Shown: positions 26,440-38,612 of the stretch, piece by piece
Layout of the letters: each line of letters begins with the position of its first letter
Numbering within the stretch: position 1 is the stretch's first letter
Assembly: GCF_001434975.1 (NCBI RefSeq)
Contig: NZ_AZEL01000044.1
Location: 1 to 64,000 of the forward strand
Source of the DNA: Lactobacillus gallinarum DSM 10532 = JCM 2011
Lineage (GTDB): Bacteria; Bacillota; Bacilli; Lactobacillales; Lactobacillaceae
Direction: 5' to 3'
Length of the DNA: 64,000 bases
The notes under the pieces: model-generated
What the model was told of the DNA's origin: nothing
What the model saw: only the letters and a program-made list of their open reading frames with translations
Databases searched by the model: none
Translations under genes and position numbers: made by a program

Positions 26440-27606
26440 TTAAATTCTCTTAGTACCATCAACGATTTCTGCATCATAGAAGCTAGCATCATAACCGATT
26501 GTATCGCGGTAAATCTTACCAACATTCTTCTTAAAGTTCTCAGCCTCTGACTTCTTAACAATAGCAATTGCACTACCGCCAAAGCCACCGCCGATCATTC
26601 TGGCACCGAGCACTCCAGGTTGTTTCCATGAAGCTTCTGCCAAAGTATCGAGCTCTTTACCAGTTACTTCATAATCATAGTGAAGAGATTCGTGAGAAGC
26701 ATTAATTAAACGACCAAGTTTTTCAAGATCGCCGTCTTTCATTGCTTGAGTTGCACGTAAAGTTCTTTGATTTTCACTAACTGCATGACGCGCACGTTTA
26801 ATTTCTGTTTCATCATTGATGAGGTAAGAATATTCATCAAAAGTATCGTTATCAAGTTCACCTAATGCCTTAATATCAAGCTTTTGTTGCAACTTTTTAA
26901 GAGCACGACCACATTCAGCAACCCTATCATTATAAGCAGAATCAGCTAAAGTATGTGGTTTGTTAGTTGCCATGATAATAATTTCGTAATCGCCTAATGC
27001 AAGTGGCATGTATTCATACTTTAAGGTGTTGCAGTCTAAGAAAATTGCACTATCTTTTTTACCCATAATGCAGGCAAATTGATCCATAATTCCTGAATTT
27101 AAGCCGACAAATTCATTTTCAGTTCTTTGACCCATCTTAGCTAGGCTAACGCGATCAACGTCTAAGTTAAATTCATCTTTCAAGATGATTCCCATTAACA
27201 TTTCAATGGCGGCACTTGATGAAAGACCTGAACCTGATGGCAAATTAGCTTCGATATATAAGTTAAAGCCATGATCAATGCCATTATATTTCTCACGTAA
27301 ATAAGTGATCATACCCTTGAAATAGTTAGCCCAGAAACGGTCTTCATCTTTTTCAGCAGTTGTATCATCAATATCAAATTCAACGATCTCGCCATCTACG
27401 TTGCCTGAGAAAAGACGTACTTTCTTGTCTTCTCTTGGACCATAAACTCCATAAACACCTAAGCTAATTGCGGCTGGGAAAACATGCCCACCATTATAGT
27501 CGGTGTGTTCACCAATAACGTTAATTCTACCTGGTGAGAAGAATACATCTTGTCCCTTTTCACCAAAAGTTTTTTCGTATTCAGTAAGTAATTCTTCTTT
27601 ATTCAT
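26440..27606 (-). CDS. galK: Galactokinase
   Basis: The 388-residue product has the GHMP-kinase blocks. SPGRINVIGEHTDYNGGH near residue 25 recognises galactose, LPSGSGLSSSAAIEM near residue 124 is the ATP loop, and GGGFGGSAIAIV is close to the C-terminus. It phosphorylates alpha-galactose at C1. It is the first gene of galK-galT. Its upstream region carries a perfect cre site and a TAGTAAA-type operator. Confidence 0.97.
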   Translation of the reverse strand: MNKEELLTEYEKTFGEKGQDVFFSPGRINVIGEHTDYNGGHVFPAAISLGVYGVYGPREDKKVRLFSGNVDGEIVEFDIDDTTAEKDEDRFWANYFKGMITYLREKYNGIDHGFNLYIEANLPSGSGLSSSAAIEMLMGIILKDEFNLDVDRVSLAKMGQRTENEFVGLNSGIMDQFACIMGKKDSAIFLDCNTLKYEYMPLALGDYEIIIMATNKPHTLADSAYNDRVAECGRALKKLQQKLDIKALGELDNDTFDEYSYLINDETEIKRARHAVSENQRTLRATQAMKDGDLEKLGRLINASHESLHYDYEVTGKELDTLAEASWKQPGVLGARMIGGGFGGSAIAIVKKSEAENFKKNVGKIYRDTIGYDASFYDAEIVDGTKRI

Positions 27607-27628
27607 TGTTTGTACCTCAAGTTTGTAC

Positions 27629-27643
27629 TGTAATCGTTTTCAA
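27629..27643 (-). promoter_or_regulatory. cre site upstream of galK
   Basis: Minus strand TTGAAAACGATTACA matches WTGNAANCGNWNNCA perfectly. It lies 23 bases upstream of the galK start. Confidence 0.8.
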
Positions 27644-27670
27644 CTACTAGTATATCTCTTTCACTTCTTT

Positions 27671-27687
27671 TAGTAAATAGTTTACTA
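27671..27687. promoter_or_regulatory. LacR-type operator candidate upstream of galK
   Basis: TAGTAAATAGTTTACTA is a near-perfect palindrome. Related sites occur before lacS, lacL and galE, and the set fits one LacI-family regulator, presumably LacR. Confidence 0.6.
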
Positions 27688-27810
27688 GAATAAATAAAAT
27701 ATTTAATTAGGTAAACTAAAAAAGCCAGACGTTTGTCTGCAAAAAAATAGCCTTTGCTCACACTAAGACCATTTTGCTTATTAAAATTTTCTTTCACCAT
27801 GTTGATAAAC

Positions 27811-27956
27811 TTATTTATCAGCTTGTTCAACTGCAGATACGTCTTTTAACGGATTATCTTTCAGCACTAAGAAATCTGCATATTTTCCTACTTCTAAAGA
27901 ACCGTAATCTTGATCAATCTTAAGTAATTCCGCAGATCCTAAATTAGCTGATGTTT
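27811..27956 (-). pseudogene. C-terminal relic of an amidohydrolase gene
   Basis: The minus-strand frame of about 48 codons ends in TAA at 27811-27813. It reads GSAELLKIDQDYGSLEVGKY, then ADFLVLKDNPLKDVSAVEQA. The pattern G-x-L-E-x-G-K-Y-A-D-x-x-V-L closes the beta-sandwich of metal-dependent amidohydrolases such as imidazolonepropionase-like prolidases. The rest of the gene is absent, and the sequence switches to another relic near 27960. Confidence 0.7.
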
Positions 27957-27971
27957 TTTTCTTATATTTAG

Positions 27972-28091
27972 AGGGTATTTATACTATCGTACTGGCTACT
28001 AGATTACCCACTATTTGTACTAGTATTTAAAGCAGGCGTCATTTTCACTATCGTTTTAATGATCTTAGAACTATTTATAAAAAATATATAA
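27972..28091 (+). pseudogene. C-terminal relic of a membrane protein
   Basis: The plus-strand frame has no start codon. It reads YWLLDYPLFVLVFKAGVIFT, then IVLMILELFIKNI, and stops at 28089-28091. It is one or two transmembrane segments ended by a charged tail. It abuts the amidohydrolase relic tail to tail, which suggests deletion of what lay between. The parent protein is not recognised. Confidence 0.5.
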
Positions 28092-28101
28092 GCAACACAA
28101 A

Positions 28102-28136
28102 AAGGAAGTTAGACATTTCGCCTAGCTTCCTTATTT
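28102..28136 (-). terminator. Terminator of lacS-lacZ
   Basis: The imperfect stem AAGGAAGCTAGGC/GTCTAACTTCCTT is followed by TTTTTG on the minus strand, just downstream of the GH42 gene. Confidence 0.75.
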
Positions 28137-28171
28137 ATTGATCTAAATTCGAGGGAAAGAAATAGGATTTG

Positions 28172-30178
28172 TTACTTGGTTAAGACTTGGACATCCCATC
28201 CTTTCATTGAACTCTTAGCTTTTTCACCAGTTAAGATGTCTTCATAATCCGCAAATTTATTTGGCAATTCTCTTTCTTCATTGCTCATGTTAAGCACGAA
28301 GTAAAGTTTCTTGCCATCTGCTGTGACACGCTTAGTTACTTCAAGCTTATGGCTGTCGCAAACTAATGATTCAACTCCAGTTTCAAGCACAATGTGGTTG
28401 AATAATTGTGTCAAACCTTGGTGACCTAACTTGGTTCCAACGTACCAAGCCTTGCCTTTGCCATAATCATTTTCAGTAATCGCAGCAGTGCCAGCGTAAA
28501 ACTCATCAGCGTAGCTTGCCAAAACTTTGGCCTTATTTGGATGAATCAAATCACACATTAAGCTGGTTTCGTATTCCTTGTCATCCATCTTAACTCTAAC
28601 TTTTTGACCTAGAACCATTGCGTCGCTTTCTTCAACCCAGATGCCGGTGACATCTTTCAATGGACCAGGATAGCCGCCAAGGTAAACATTGTCAGTTGAA
28701 TCAACCATACCTGACATGTAGGTAGTAACGAAGTGGCCGCCCTTTTCAACATAGCTGTTGATCTTTTCAGCTAAACCTGCTTTAACCATGTAAAGCACTG
28801 GTGCAACAACCAAGTCATAGTTACTAAAGTCATCATCAACACCAATAATATCGGTTGGAATGTTGCGTTCATAGAATTGACGGTAGTAGTCCAAAATTGA
28901 GTCAACATAATTCAAATCTTGAGTAATGCCATCAACATATTCGTACGACCAGAAGTTGCTCCAATCAAAGACAATTGCGACTTTAGCTTTAGTCTTTGAA
29001 CCTAAGATTGTTGGACCAGCCTCCTTTAATTTTTGACCCAAATCAGCCAATTCACGGAAGGCTCTAGTATCGGTTCTTTGTGAATGAGCAATAATTGCAC
29101 TGTGGAATTTTTCGGAACCACCCACTGCTTGCTTTAATTGGAAGAACTGAACAGTGTCAGCACCGTGAGCAACAGCTTGCAATTCAGTTGCGGCCATTTG
29201 ACCTGGACGCTTTAGTGGACTGTAAGATTGCCAGTTAACTTGTGAAGGTGCAGATTCCATTAACATAAATGGTTGATGCTTAAGGCTTCTCATTAAGTCA
29301 TACAAGAATGCTGGCTTATAAGCAGGTGCGTCGTAAGTTGGATAACTATCATAGGAAATAATATCTTGATCCTTGGCCCACTTTTGATAGTCAATCATCT
29401 TGTTTGGCAAACTGTGGAAGTTAGTAGTTACAGGCGTTTCAGGATCGTACTTCTTGATGACTGCCTTTTCCATCTTGAAGAGGTTTTGCAAACTTTCAGA
29501 TTGAAAGCGCAAGTAGTCGATTGAAAGGCCAGCAACAATGGTTTCGCTACTTTCTGGCCCCCATGCATCCCCCAACTCGTTTGGAACAACAATTTCATCC
29601 CAGTCATAAATCGTGTGACTCCAAACATTCATGTTCCAAGCCTTGTTGAGCGCACCCAAGGTCTTATATTTGTTTCTCAACCAGTCACGGAAGGCGTTTT
29701 GACAATTTCCACAGTAACAGTTGCCACCGTATTCATTGTTCACGTGCCAAACTACGATATGCGGATTGTCAGCGTAGTGCTGGGCCAATTTTTTAACTAA
29801 CTCACTATCCAGTCTTTGATAATTCTTGCTGTTCGGACAGAAATTGTGCCGCTGACCAAAGACGTGACGTCTGCCTTGGTAATCAACTCTTGCGATATCC
29901 GGATACTTTTTAAACATCCAGGCTGGCATTGCGGCTGTTGCCGTACCCATCACAATATTAAAGTTTGCATCAGATAATTCTTGAACGATCTTGTCTAATT
30001 TAGAAAAGTCATAGACTCCTTCTCTAGGTTCCAGAACTGCCCAAGAGAAAATATTAATTGTAGCTGAATTTAAATCTGCCTTTTTAAAGACCTTAATGTC
30101 TTCAGGCCATGTTTCTTCTGTCCATTGATCGGGATTGTAGTCCCCACCATAAAGAAAACGTGATAATGTTTTTGTCAT
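28172..30178 (-). CDS. lacZ: Beta-galactosidase, GH42
   Basis: The 668-residue product has family length. It begins with the GH42 opening FLYGGDYNPDQW. Acid/base Glu149 lies in HVNNEYGGNC. Cys114, Cys154, Cys156 and Cys159 form the zinc tetrad known in this family, and nucleophile Glu308 lies in LMESAPSQVNW. It hydrolyses lactose or beta-galacto-oligosaccharides in the cytosol. It follows the lactose permease gene by 10 bases in one operon. The acidophilus-group gene at this position is usually called lacZ, though it is unrelated to the GH2 LacZ of E. coli. Confidence 0.94.
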   Translation of the reverse strand: MTKTLSRFLYGGDYNPDQWTEETWPEDIKVFKKADLNSATINIFSWAVLEPREGVYDFSKLDKIVQELSDANFNIVMGTATAAMPAWMFKKYPDIARVDYQGRRHVFGQRHNFCPNSKNYQRLDSELVKKLAQHYADNPHIVVWHVNNEYGGNCYCGNCQNAFRDWLRNKYKTLGALNKAWNMNVWSHTIYDWDEIVVPNELGDAWGPESSETIVAGLSIDYLRFQSESLQNLFKMEKAVIKKYDPETPVTTNFHSLPNKMIDYQKWAKDQDIISYDSYPTYDAPAYKPAFLYDLMRSLKHQPFMLMESAPSQVNWQSYSPLKRPGQMAATELQAVAHGADTVQFFQLKQAVGGSEKFHSAIIAHSQRTDTRAFRELADLGQKLKEAGPTILGSKTKAKVAIVFDWSNFWSYEYVDGITQDLNYVDSILDYYRQFYERNIPTDIIGVDDDFSNYDLVVAPVLYMVKAGLAEKINSYVEKGGHFVTTYMSGMVDSTDNVYLGGYPGPLKDVTGIWVEESDAMVLGQKVRVKMDDKEYETSLMCDLIHPNKAKVLASYADEFYAGTAAITENDYGKGKAWYVGTKLGHQGLTQLFNHIVLETGVESLVCDSHKLEVTKRVTADGKKLYFVLNMSNEERELPNKFADYEDILTGEKAKSSMKGWDVQVLTK

Positions 30179-30188
30179 TTTTAAACCT

Positions 30189-32108
30189 CTACTTAAACTG
30201 GACTTCTACTACTTCATCACCGTGTTTTACAGTAGAACCTGCTTTAATTGGACTAGCTTTTTTAATTCTACCTGGTTGAGTGTAGAAGGTAACGATCGTA
30301 TCCTTGTAGCCATTCTTAAGAGTCAAATCACGATCAAATTCTAGTAATAAGTTGCCCTTCTTGACTTCTTGTCCATCATCATAATACGTTTCAAAGCCTT
30401 CACCACGCAAGTTTACTGTTCCAAGACCAACGTGGACGACTACTTGCAAGCCATTATCTGAGATAATCTCAAAGGCGTGTTTTGTACCAAAGGTAAATCT
30501 AATCTTACCATCGAATGGTGCATAGATCTTGCCGGCACTTGGTTTGATTGCGAATCCCTTTCCTGGGAATGGCTTACCATCTTCGTCGACGACGGAGGAC
30601 ATTTGCATCAATTCACCATCGGCTGGTGCGTAAATCTTTTGCTGTCTAGGTCTTGCTTTAGTTGAATCGTCTTTTTCGATTTCACCTTCAGCAAGCTTAG
30701 TCTTCAATTCTTCAACAACTTCGGCGTGTTTCTTTTCGGTCAAAGTTACTTTGCTTAAGAACACGATGATTGAAATTACAGCTAAGATTAAAGGAATATA
30801 TAAGGCCATTGTATTAAAAGTGCTGATATCGTGTGCTGTCATGTCGGCAGCAGTTGCGGCACCTGTCATACCAGCTGCAATAGCTACATATCCAACCAAA
30901 GCATTAGAAACAGCACCAGTGAATTTATCGATCATTGGACGAACTGCCAAAACGACGGCCTCGTTTCTTTGACCACTCTTAAGCTGACCATATTCAATCG
31001 CATCAGTTAAGGTCAAAACAGTTACTAATTGAGCAAAGTTGATGTTGAATAAAACCAACCCTAAGTCCATTAACACAACATTATCACGGCAGAAAATGAA
31101 TAAAAGATAAGCACAGATCATGCAAGTTTGACCTGCAACAAACAACCATTTTCTTGGAATGTACTTATTTAAAACTGGGAATAATGGACTGACACAGAAC
31201 CCTACAATCGTTGCAGCAAGCCCTACAACCCAGAATTCGCCTGGTTTACCAATGACAAACTTGTACAGGTAGAACAAAACCCCGTTAGTAATAGTGTTAG
31301 CAAGTGAAAAGACTAAGTAGGCTAAACTCGGCCAAAGAATTTGATCGTTATGGAAAATAGCACTGAAGACTTGAGGCAAAGTAGTTTTCTGCTTGGCTGA
31401 ATTTCTAATTAAATTGTGCTTTTCTTTAGTACCTAAGCAAACAATAATGGCACAAACAATTGCTAAAGCTGAAATTACGGCCGCAAAGGCAAGCCAACCT
31501 GGTGCGCCTTCTTCATGTTTACCAGTAACTGCATAAGTTACCCCAGTTACTAATGGAACAACGATAATTGCTAAACCGTTCCAACCAATAGCACCTGAAA
31601 AGGCACCCAATGAAGTATAAATACCACGCTCATGTGAATCTTCACTTAAAGCCGGAACCATACCCCAATATGAAACATCGGATAATGAATAGAAGATATC
31701 AAAACCGATGTAGATAATTACGAATAAGATAGCGAAAAGAATCCAATTGCTTTGCGCTAAGCCAAAGATTCCAGTAAATAAAATTAATAATAATACTGCA
31801 CTAACTACAGTACCCAAGAAAATCCATGGCTTAAACTTCCCCCATCTTGTTTTGGTATTATCAACTATGTTGCCCAAGATTGGGTCAATAACCAACTCGA
31901 CAATTCTAATCACTACCATTAAGCCAGTGATTAAACCAATCAATTTATCAGCTACTGATTGCTCTAGCCCACTGAACATTCCGCTAGTAATAAAAATAAT
32001 AAAGTATGTACTCATTACACCATAAAAAGCTGCGTGTCCTAAGTTACCCAGACAGAATGATGCATAGGAAATTATTTGTTTCCCTGAATTTTTATGACTG
32101 TTTGTCAT
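30189..32108 (-). CDS. lacS: Lactose permease LacS with C-terminal IIA-like domain
   Basis: The 639-residue product is GPH-family. It has twelve hydrophobic segments, the signature RIVELVIDPILGNIVDNTKT, and a C-terminal EIIA-Glc-like domain from about residue 490. That domain contains both histidines (GTKHAFEIISDNG, VVVHVGLGTV), the second of which is the HPr phosphorylation site in LacS of S. thermophilus. It imports lactose with cations or in exchange for galactose. It is clearly paralogous to the permease at 19336-21273. Its promoter region holds a cre site and LacR-type operators. The ribosome-binding site is AGGAGG. Confidence 0.95.
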   Translation of the reverse strand: MTNSHKNSGKQIISYASFCLGNLGHAAFYGVMSTYFIIFITSGMFSGLEQSVADKLIGLITGLMVVIRIVELVIDPILGNIVDNTKTRWGKFKPWIFLGTVVSAVLLLILFTGIFGLAQSNWILFAILFVIIYIGFDIFYSLSDVSYWGMVPALSEDSHERGIYTSLGAFSGAIGWNGLAIIVVPLVTGVTYAVTGKHEEGAPGWLAFAAVISALAIVCAIIVCLGTKEKHNLIRNSAKQKTTLPQVFSAIFHNDQILWPSLAYLVFSLANTITNGVLFYLYKFVIGKPGEFWVVGLAATIVGFCVSPLFPVLNKYIPRKWLFVAGQTCMICAYLLFIFCRDNVVLMDLGLVLFNINFAQLVTVLTLTDAIEYGQLKSGQRNEAVVLAVRPMIDKFTGAVSNALVGYVAIAAGMTGAATAADMTAHDISTFNTMALYIPLILAVISIIVFLSKVTLTEKKHAEVVEELKTKLAEGEIEKDDSTKARPRQQKIYAPADGELMQMSSVVDEDGKPFPGKGFAIKPSAGKIYAPFDGKIRFTFGTKHAFEIISDNGLQVVVHVGLGTVNLRGEGFETYYDDGQEVKKGNLLLEFDRDLTLKNGYKDTIVTFYTQPGRIKKASPIKAGSTVKHGDEVVEVQFK

Positions 32109-32135
32109 AATGCTTCCTCCTAAATTGTTATCATC

Positions 32136-32150
32136 TGTAATCGTTTACAT
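32136..32150 (-). promoter_or_regulatory. cre site upstream of lacS
   Basis: Minus strand ATGTAAACGATTACA matches the cre consensus perfectly. It starts 28 bases upstream of lacS. Confidence 0.8.
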
Positions 32151-32200
32151 ATCTGAGTATACGCTTAGTATCAGTTTTGGTAAATTATTTATTTAATATA

Positions 32201-32223
32201 ACTAAACTATTTACTTATAGTAA
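32201..32223. promoter_or_regulatory. LacR-type operator candidates upstream of lacS
   Basis: ACTAAACTATTTACT (32201-32215) differs by one base from the inverted galK site. It overlaps the symmetric TTTACTTATAGTAAA (32209-32223). Confidence 0.55.
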
Positions 32224-32228
32224 AAATA

Positions 32229-32262
32229 AAAGAGAATGCTATGCTTCAGCATTCTCTTTTCA
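32229..32262 (-). terminator. Terminator of lacR
   Basis: The stem AGAGAATGCT/AGCATTCTCT is followed by TTTATTTTT on the minus strand, downstream of lacR. Confidence 0.85.
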
Positions 32263-32300
32263 AAATATTCAAAATGAAAAATTTTTATTTACTAAAAAAT

Positions 32301-33308
32301 TTACTCACCTTTAGGAATAAAGCTTTTACGTACCACCAAGTTAGTGTTCATATTCACATCAATATGCGCACGATCGGGTTGAATAATTAAATTGGTCAGC
32401 ATAGTTAAAGCTAAATCAATCATTTCCTGCTGGTTGATGTTGTAAGAAGAAAGTGGTGGTGATACGTACTTCACTACATTACTGTTATTGATACTCAAGA
32501 TTGCGGTATCTTTTGGTACGTTAATATTTTCTTCGTTAAAGGCCTGTAAAACACCGACTGCTAATGTATCAGAAGCAATTAAAAATGCATCTGGTAAATT
32601 GTTCTTGCACTTCTCTATTACTTCTTTGCCAAGCTTATAACCATTTTCAACGCTGAATGGTCCTGAAACGAACATGTTGCTGTCATCTTTTCCGCGAACC
32701 TTCATATATTCCGCAAAGGCAACGGAACGTGGATCATTTTCTTGAATATGATCATGCTTAGGGCCAACACCACCAATAAAACCAATCGATTCATAGCCGT
32801 TTTTAATAAACAAATCAATAGCATTCTTAACTGTTAAAGTTAAGTTAGGTCTAATTGAATCGAACAATTCGGGAGCTGGATTAGTATCAACAAACACCCC
32901 ATTTGGTAAAACTTCGTGCAATTTTACCAACTCAGCATTTCCGATTGGCGCTGCTCCTACTCCAATAAAACCTTGGAACAATGAGGCATTTTCAATTAAG
33001 TCAGCCGCATTGTAAAAGGTCTTCATCTTCATTGATTCTTGCTTAACGGTTTCTACCAAGGTTTGCTTTAAAGAAGTAAAATACTCATCTTGCAACTGTT
33101 CTTTATGGTTAGTGCGGTAAAGAAGCGCAATTGTAGGCTTAATTTCCTTTTCTTGGTGGTCTTTCCAATAACCAAGCTTATTAGCAATTTCTAAAATTTT
33201 ATTTTTGGTATCTGCAGTAATCGATAAGTTAGGATCATTATTGAGCAACCGCGAAACAGTCGCAGAAGAATACCCCGACTTTTGTGCAATTTCTTTAATA
33301 GTTGTCAT
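32301..33308 (-). CDS. lacR: LacI-family transcriptional repressor LacR
   Basis: The 335-residue product starts with the LacI helix-turn-helix IKEIAQKSGYSSATVSRLLNN. A periplasmic-binding-protein-like effector domain follows (FIGGVGPKHD, DAFLIASDTLAVGVLQAF, ILSINNSNVVKYVSPPLSS). It lies between lacS-lacZ and the divergent lacL-lacM and has its own terminator. It most likely represses both operons, galK and galE through the TTTAGTAAAT-type operators, with lactose- or galactose-derived induction. The lacR-lacL divergent region holds several such sites, so autoregulation is likely. Confidence 0.92.
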   Translation of the reverse strand: MTTIKEIAQKSGYSSATVSRLLNNDPNLSITADTKNKILEIANKLGYWKDHQEKEIKPTIALLYRTNHKEQLQDEYFTSLKQTLVETVKQESMKMKTFYNAADLIENASLFQGFIGVGAAPIGNAELVKLHEVLPNGVFVDTNPAPELFDSIRPNLTLTVKNAIDLFIKNGYESIGFIGGVGPKHDHIQENDPRSVAFAEYMKVRGKDDSNMFVSGPFSVENGYKLGKEVIEKCKNNLPDAFLIASDTLAVGVLQAFNEENINVPKDTAILSINNSNVVKYVSPPLSSYNINQQEMIDLALTMLTNLIIQPDRAHIDVNMNTNLVVRKSFIPKGE

Positions 33309-33439
33309 AATTATTTCTTTCCCATTTACTAATATTCCTGTCTTTATTATACAAAATATTTACTTAATTCCAATAAAGATCAATTTTATTCAAAAATATT
33401 TTTCTCGAGATTTGTCAATTAATTTATTTACTTTATATT

Positions 33440-33454
33440 ACTAAATTATTTATT
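33440..33454. promoter_or_regulatory. LacR-type operator candidate between lacR and lacL
   Basis: ACTAAATTATTTATT resembles the lacS and galK sites. Further AT-rich half sites follow, such as ATAAATTATTTAAT at 33461-33474. Confidence 0.45.
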
Positions 33455-33457
33455 TAT

Positions 33458-33487
33458 TTGATAAATTATTTAATTTGGTGTTATAAT
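33458..33487 (+). promoter_or_regulatory. Promoter of lacL-lacM
   Basis: The -35 TTGATA (33458-33463) and -10 TATAAT (33482-33487) are separated by 18 bases. Operator-like and cre-like sites flank it. Confidence 0.65.
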
Positions 33488-33501
33488 AAAACCGTTTTCA
33501 A
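33487..33501 (-). promoter_or_regulatory. cre-like site downstream of the lacL -10 box
   Basis: Minus strand TTGAAAACGGTTTTA has one mismatch to the cre consensus. Its position just after the -10 box suits roadblock repression. Confidence 0.5.
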
Positions 33502-33518
33502 AATATATTTTTTTATAG

Positions 33519-36354
<2,836 letters not shown>

Positions 36355-36371
36355 TTTTAAGTATTTTATTG

Positions 36372-36396
36372 AATTTAGTAAATCATTTACTAAATT
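36372..36396. promoter_or_regulatory. Perfect 25-base palindrome upstream of galE (LacR-type operator)
   Basis: The arms AATTTAGTAAAT and ATTTACTAAATT are exact reverse complements around a single C at 36384. It overlaps the expected -35 area of the galE promoter. It shares TAGTAAA/TTTACTA with the galK site. Confidence 0.7.
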
Positions 36397-36402
36397 GTGT
36401 GT

Positions 36403-36408
36403 TACAAT
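36403..36408 (+). promoter_or_regulatory. -10 box of galE
   Basis: TACAAT lies between the 25-base palindrome and the cre site. No good -35 was seen, since the palindrome occupies that place. Confidence 0.45.
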
Positions 36409-36421
36409 GTAATCGATTTCA
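36407..36421 (+). promoter_or_regulatory. cre site upstream of galE
   Basis: Plus strand ATGTAATCGATTTCA matches WTGNAANCGNWNNCA perfectly. It overlaps the end of the -10 box, so binding should block initiation. Confidence 0.75.
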
Positions 36422-36456
36422 GTAAAAAGTTAACAACTATTAAAGGAGTTATACAC

Positions 36457-37449
36457 ATGAAAGTTTTAGTTATCGGTGGTGCGGGCTATATCGGCTCACA
36501 TGCTGTTCGTGAATTAGTTAAAGAAGGCAATGACGTTGTTGTCTTAGATGCTTTGTACACTGGTCACAGAAAAGCTGTTGATCCTAAAGCCAAGTTTTAT
36601 CAAGGCGACATCGAAGATACTTTCTTAGTATCAAAGATTTTGCGTGATGAAAAGATCGATGCAGTAATGCACTTTGCAGCTTACTCACTTGTTCCAGAAT
36701 CAGTTAAAAAGCCTCTTAAGTATTACGACAACAACGTTACTGGTATGATTTCATTATTACAAGCTATGAATGATGCCAACGTTAAATACTTAGTCTTCTC
36801 AAGTTCTGCCGCAACTTATGGTATTCCTAAGAAATTGCCAATCACAGAAGACACTCCACTTAACCCTATCAACCCATACGGTGAAACCAAGATGATGATG
36901 GAAAAGATCATGGCTTGGGCTGACAAGGCTGACGGCATTAAGTACACTGCCCTTCGTTACTTCAACGTTGCTGGTGCTTCAAGTGACGGTTCTATCGGTG
37001 AAGACCACGCTCCAGAAACTCACTTGATTCCAAATATTTTAAAGAGTGCTATTTCTGGTGATGGTAAATTTACTATCTTTGGTGATGATTACAATACTAA
37101 AGACGGTACTAATGTACGTGACTATGTTCAAGTAGAAGACTTAATCGATGCTCACATTTTGGCATTGAAGCATATGATGAAGACTAACAAGTCAGATGTC
37201 TTCAACTTGGGTACTGCACATGGTTACTCCAACCTTGAAATTTTGGAAAGTGCTAAGAAGGTTACTGGTATTGATATTCCTTATACTATGGGACCACGTC
37301 GTGGCGGTGACCCTGATTCACTTGTTGCTGATTCAACTAAGGCAAGAACTGTTTTAGGCTGGAAGCCAAAACACGAAAATGTTGATGACGTAATCGCAAC
37401 TGCTTGGAAGTGGCACAAGGGCCACCCAAAGGGTTACGAAGATAAATAA
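36457..37449 (+). CDS. galE: UDP-glucose 4-epimerase
   Basis: The start at 36457 ([15 protein letters not shown]) is chosen over 36397 because AAAGGAG precedes it. The product then has the usual 330 residues. The NAD motif GGAGYIGSH is at residues 7-15. The catalytic Ser is in SSSAATYG, and Tyr/Lys are in YGETKMMME. It interconverts UDP-galactose and UDP-glucose, which completes the Leloir pathway and feeds cell-envelope synthesis. It has its own promoter with cre and LacR-type sites, plus a terminator. Confidence 0.97.
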   Translation: MKVLVIGGAGYIGSHAVRELVKEGNDVVVLDALYTGHRKAVDPKAKFYQGDIEDTFLVSKILRDEKIDAVMHFAAYSLVPESVKKPLKYYDNNVTGMISLLQAMNDANVKYLVFSSSAATYGIPKKLPITEDTPLNPINPYGETKMMMEKIMAWADKADGIKYTALRYFNVAGASSDGSIGEDHAPETHLIPNILKSAISGDGKFTIFGDDYNTKDGTNVRDYVQVEDLIDAHILALKHMMKTNKSDVFNLGTAHGYSNLEILESAKKVTGIDIPYTMGPRRGGDPDSLVADSTKARTVLGWKPKHENVDDVIATAWKWHKGHPKGYEDK

Positions 37450-37499
37450 GATTATTATTTCTATACAACACACTGTCTAAACTATTTTATTATCTAAAA

Positions 37500-37526
37500 A
37501 AACACGCTTTAATAGCGTGTTTTTCT
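37500..37526 (+). terminator. Terminator of galE
   Basis: The stem ACACGCT/AGCGTGT is followed by TTTTTC. Confidence 0.85.
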
Positions 37527-37581
37527 TTGGCTTCATTTAAAATGTTATAATTACGAAAAGAAGAAATATGAGGTGGCTTTT

Positions 37582-38612
37582 ATGGCAAGTATTAGAGATA
37601 TTGCGCGGATCGCTGGCGTTTCACCTGCAAGTGTATCCCGCATTTTAAATAATGATCCTACTTTTCACATTAATGACGAAGCAAGAAAACGTGTAATTCA
37701 TGTAGCAAACAAACTGCATTACAGCAAAGGCAAGAAAAAGCGGGGCCCTAAACAAAATGATCCGCAACTTTCAATTGCATTAATTATGCGTCATGACCAT
37801 GCACGAGAAATAGATGATCCATATTTTCTTAATATGCATATGGGGATTAATGATGAAGCTAAAAAATGGCATTTAAGAATTGATCAACCTTTTAAGATGA
37901 ATGATCAAAAAAAGATTGGTCTATTTTAGCTAACTACGGAGCAGTATTAATTGAAGGTGAAATGACGCCTGAAGCTATAAAATCGATTCAAACCATCAAT
38001 CATAATGTAATTTTTCTCGATGTCAACACTAATATTCTTAACTGCAATATTATTCGAAATGACTTCGTAGAAAAAACTACTTACATCTTGGATCTTCTTC
38101 ATTCTCTTGGTCATGAAAATATTGTTTATATTGGTGGTAAATCTTCCATTATGGATTTAGACGGAAAAATCACTACTGAAAAATGCGACTTGAGAGAAAC
38201 TCGTTATATTTCCTGGATGAAATTGCACAACTTGGATCAATATTGTCACTCTTTTATTACCGATTGGTCTGCAGATTCCGCTCTTAAAATTACTGATCAA
38301 GTCATTCAATTGAAAGAGCGGCCTACAGCAATTGTAGTGGGAAGCGATCCAATGGCACTAGGCGTTTACAAAGCTCTTAACAACCACCATATTTCTATTC
38401 CTGATGATATTTCAGTCGTAAGTTTTGATGATGTTGATATCAATCGCTTTTTAACTCCTACTCTTTCCAGTGTTTATATGGATACCAAAGAAATGGGTAA
38501 AACTGCAGTCCGTCTTGCTAAAGATTTAATTACTGAAAATATCAGTATTCCTCTAACTGTTACTTGTCACAGCAACTTAAATAAACGTGAATCAATCAAG
38601 GCAATCAATTGA
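37582..38612 (+). pseudogene. LacI-family regulator gene, frameshifted at an A7 run
   Basis: The start ATG at 37582 (MASIRDIARIAGVSP) has GAGGTGG upstream. The first part encodes the helix-turn-helix (DIARIAGVSPASVSRILNN) and early effector domain, then stops at 37929 after DQKKIGLF. Another frame continues at once with WSILANYGAVLIEGEMTPEA and runs to 38612 through the usual LacI blocks (VYIGGKSSIMD, AIVVGSDPMALGVYKALN, VVSFDDVDINRFLTPTLSS). Adding one A to the seven-A run at 37907-37913 would restore a single protein of about 343 residues. It is convergent with and overlaps the second melA by 8 bases, so it may have regulated that gene. It could be a sequencing error, a decayed gene or a slippage switch. 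Confidence 0.75.

Noticed and set aside
27603-27830. 75-codon minus-strand frame upstream of galK
   Set aside because: It runs through the galK promoter with its cre and operator sites and has no convincing ribosome-binding site. Its composition is AT-rich noise.
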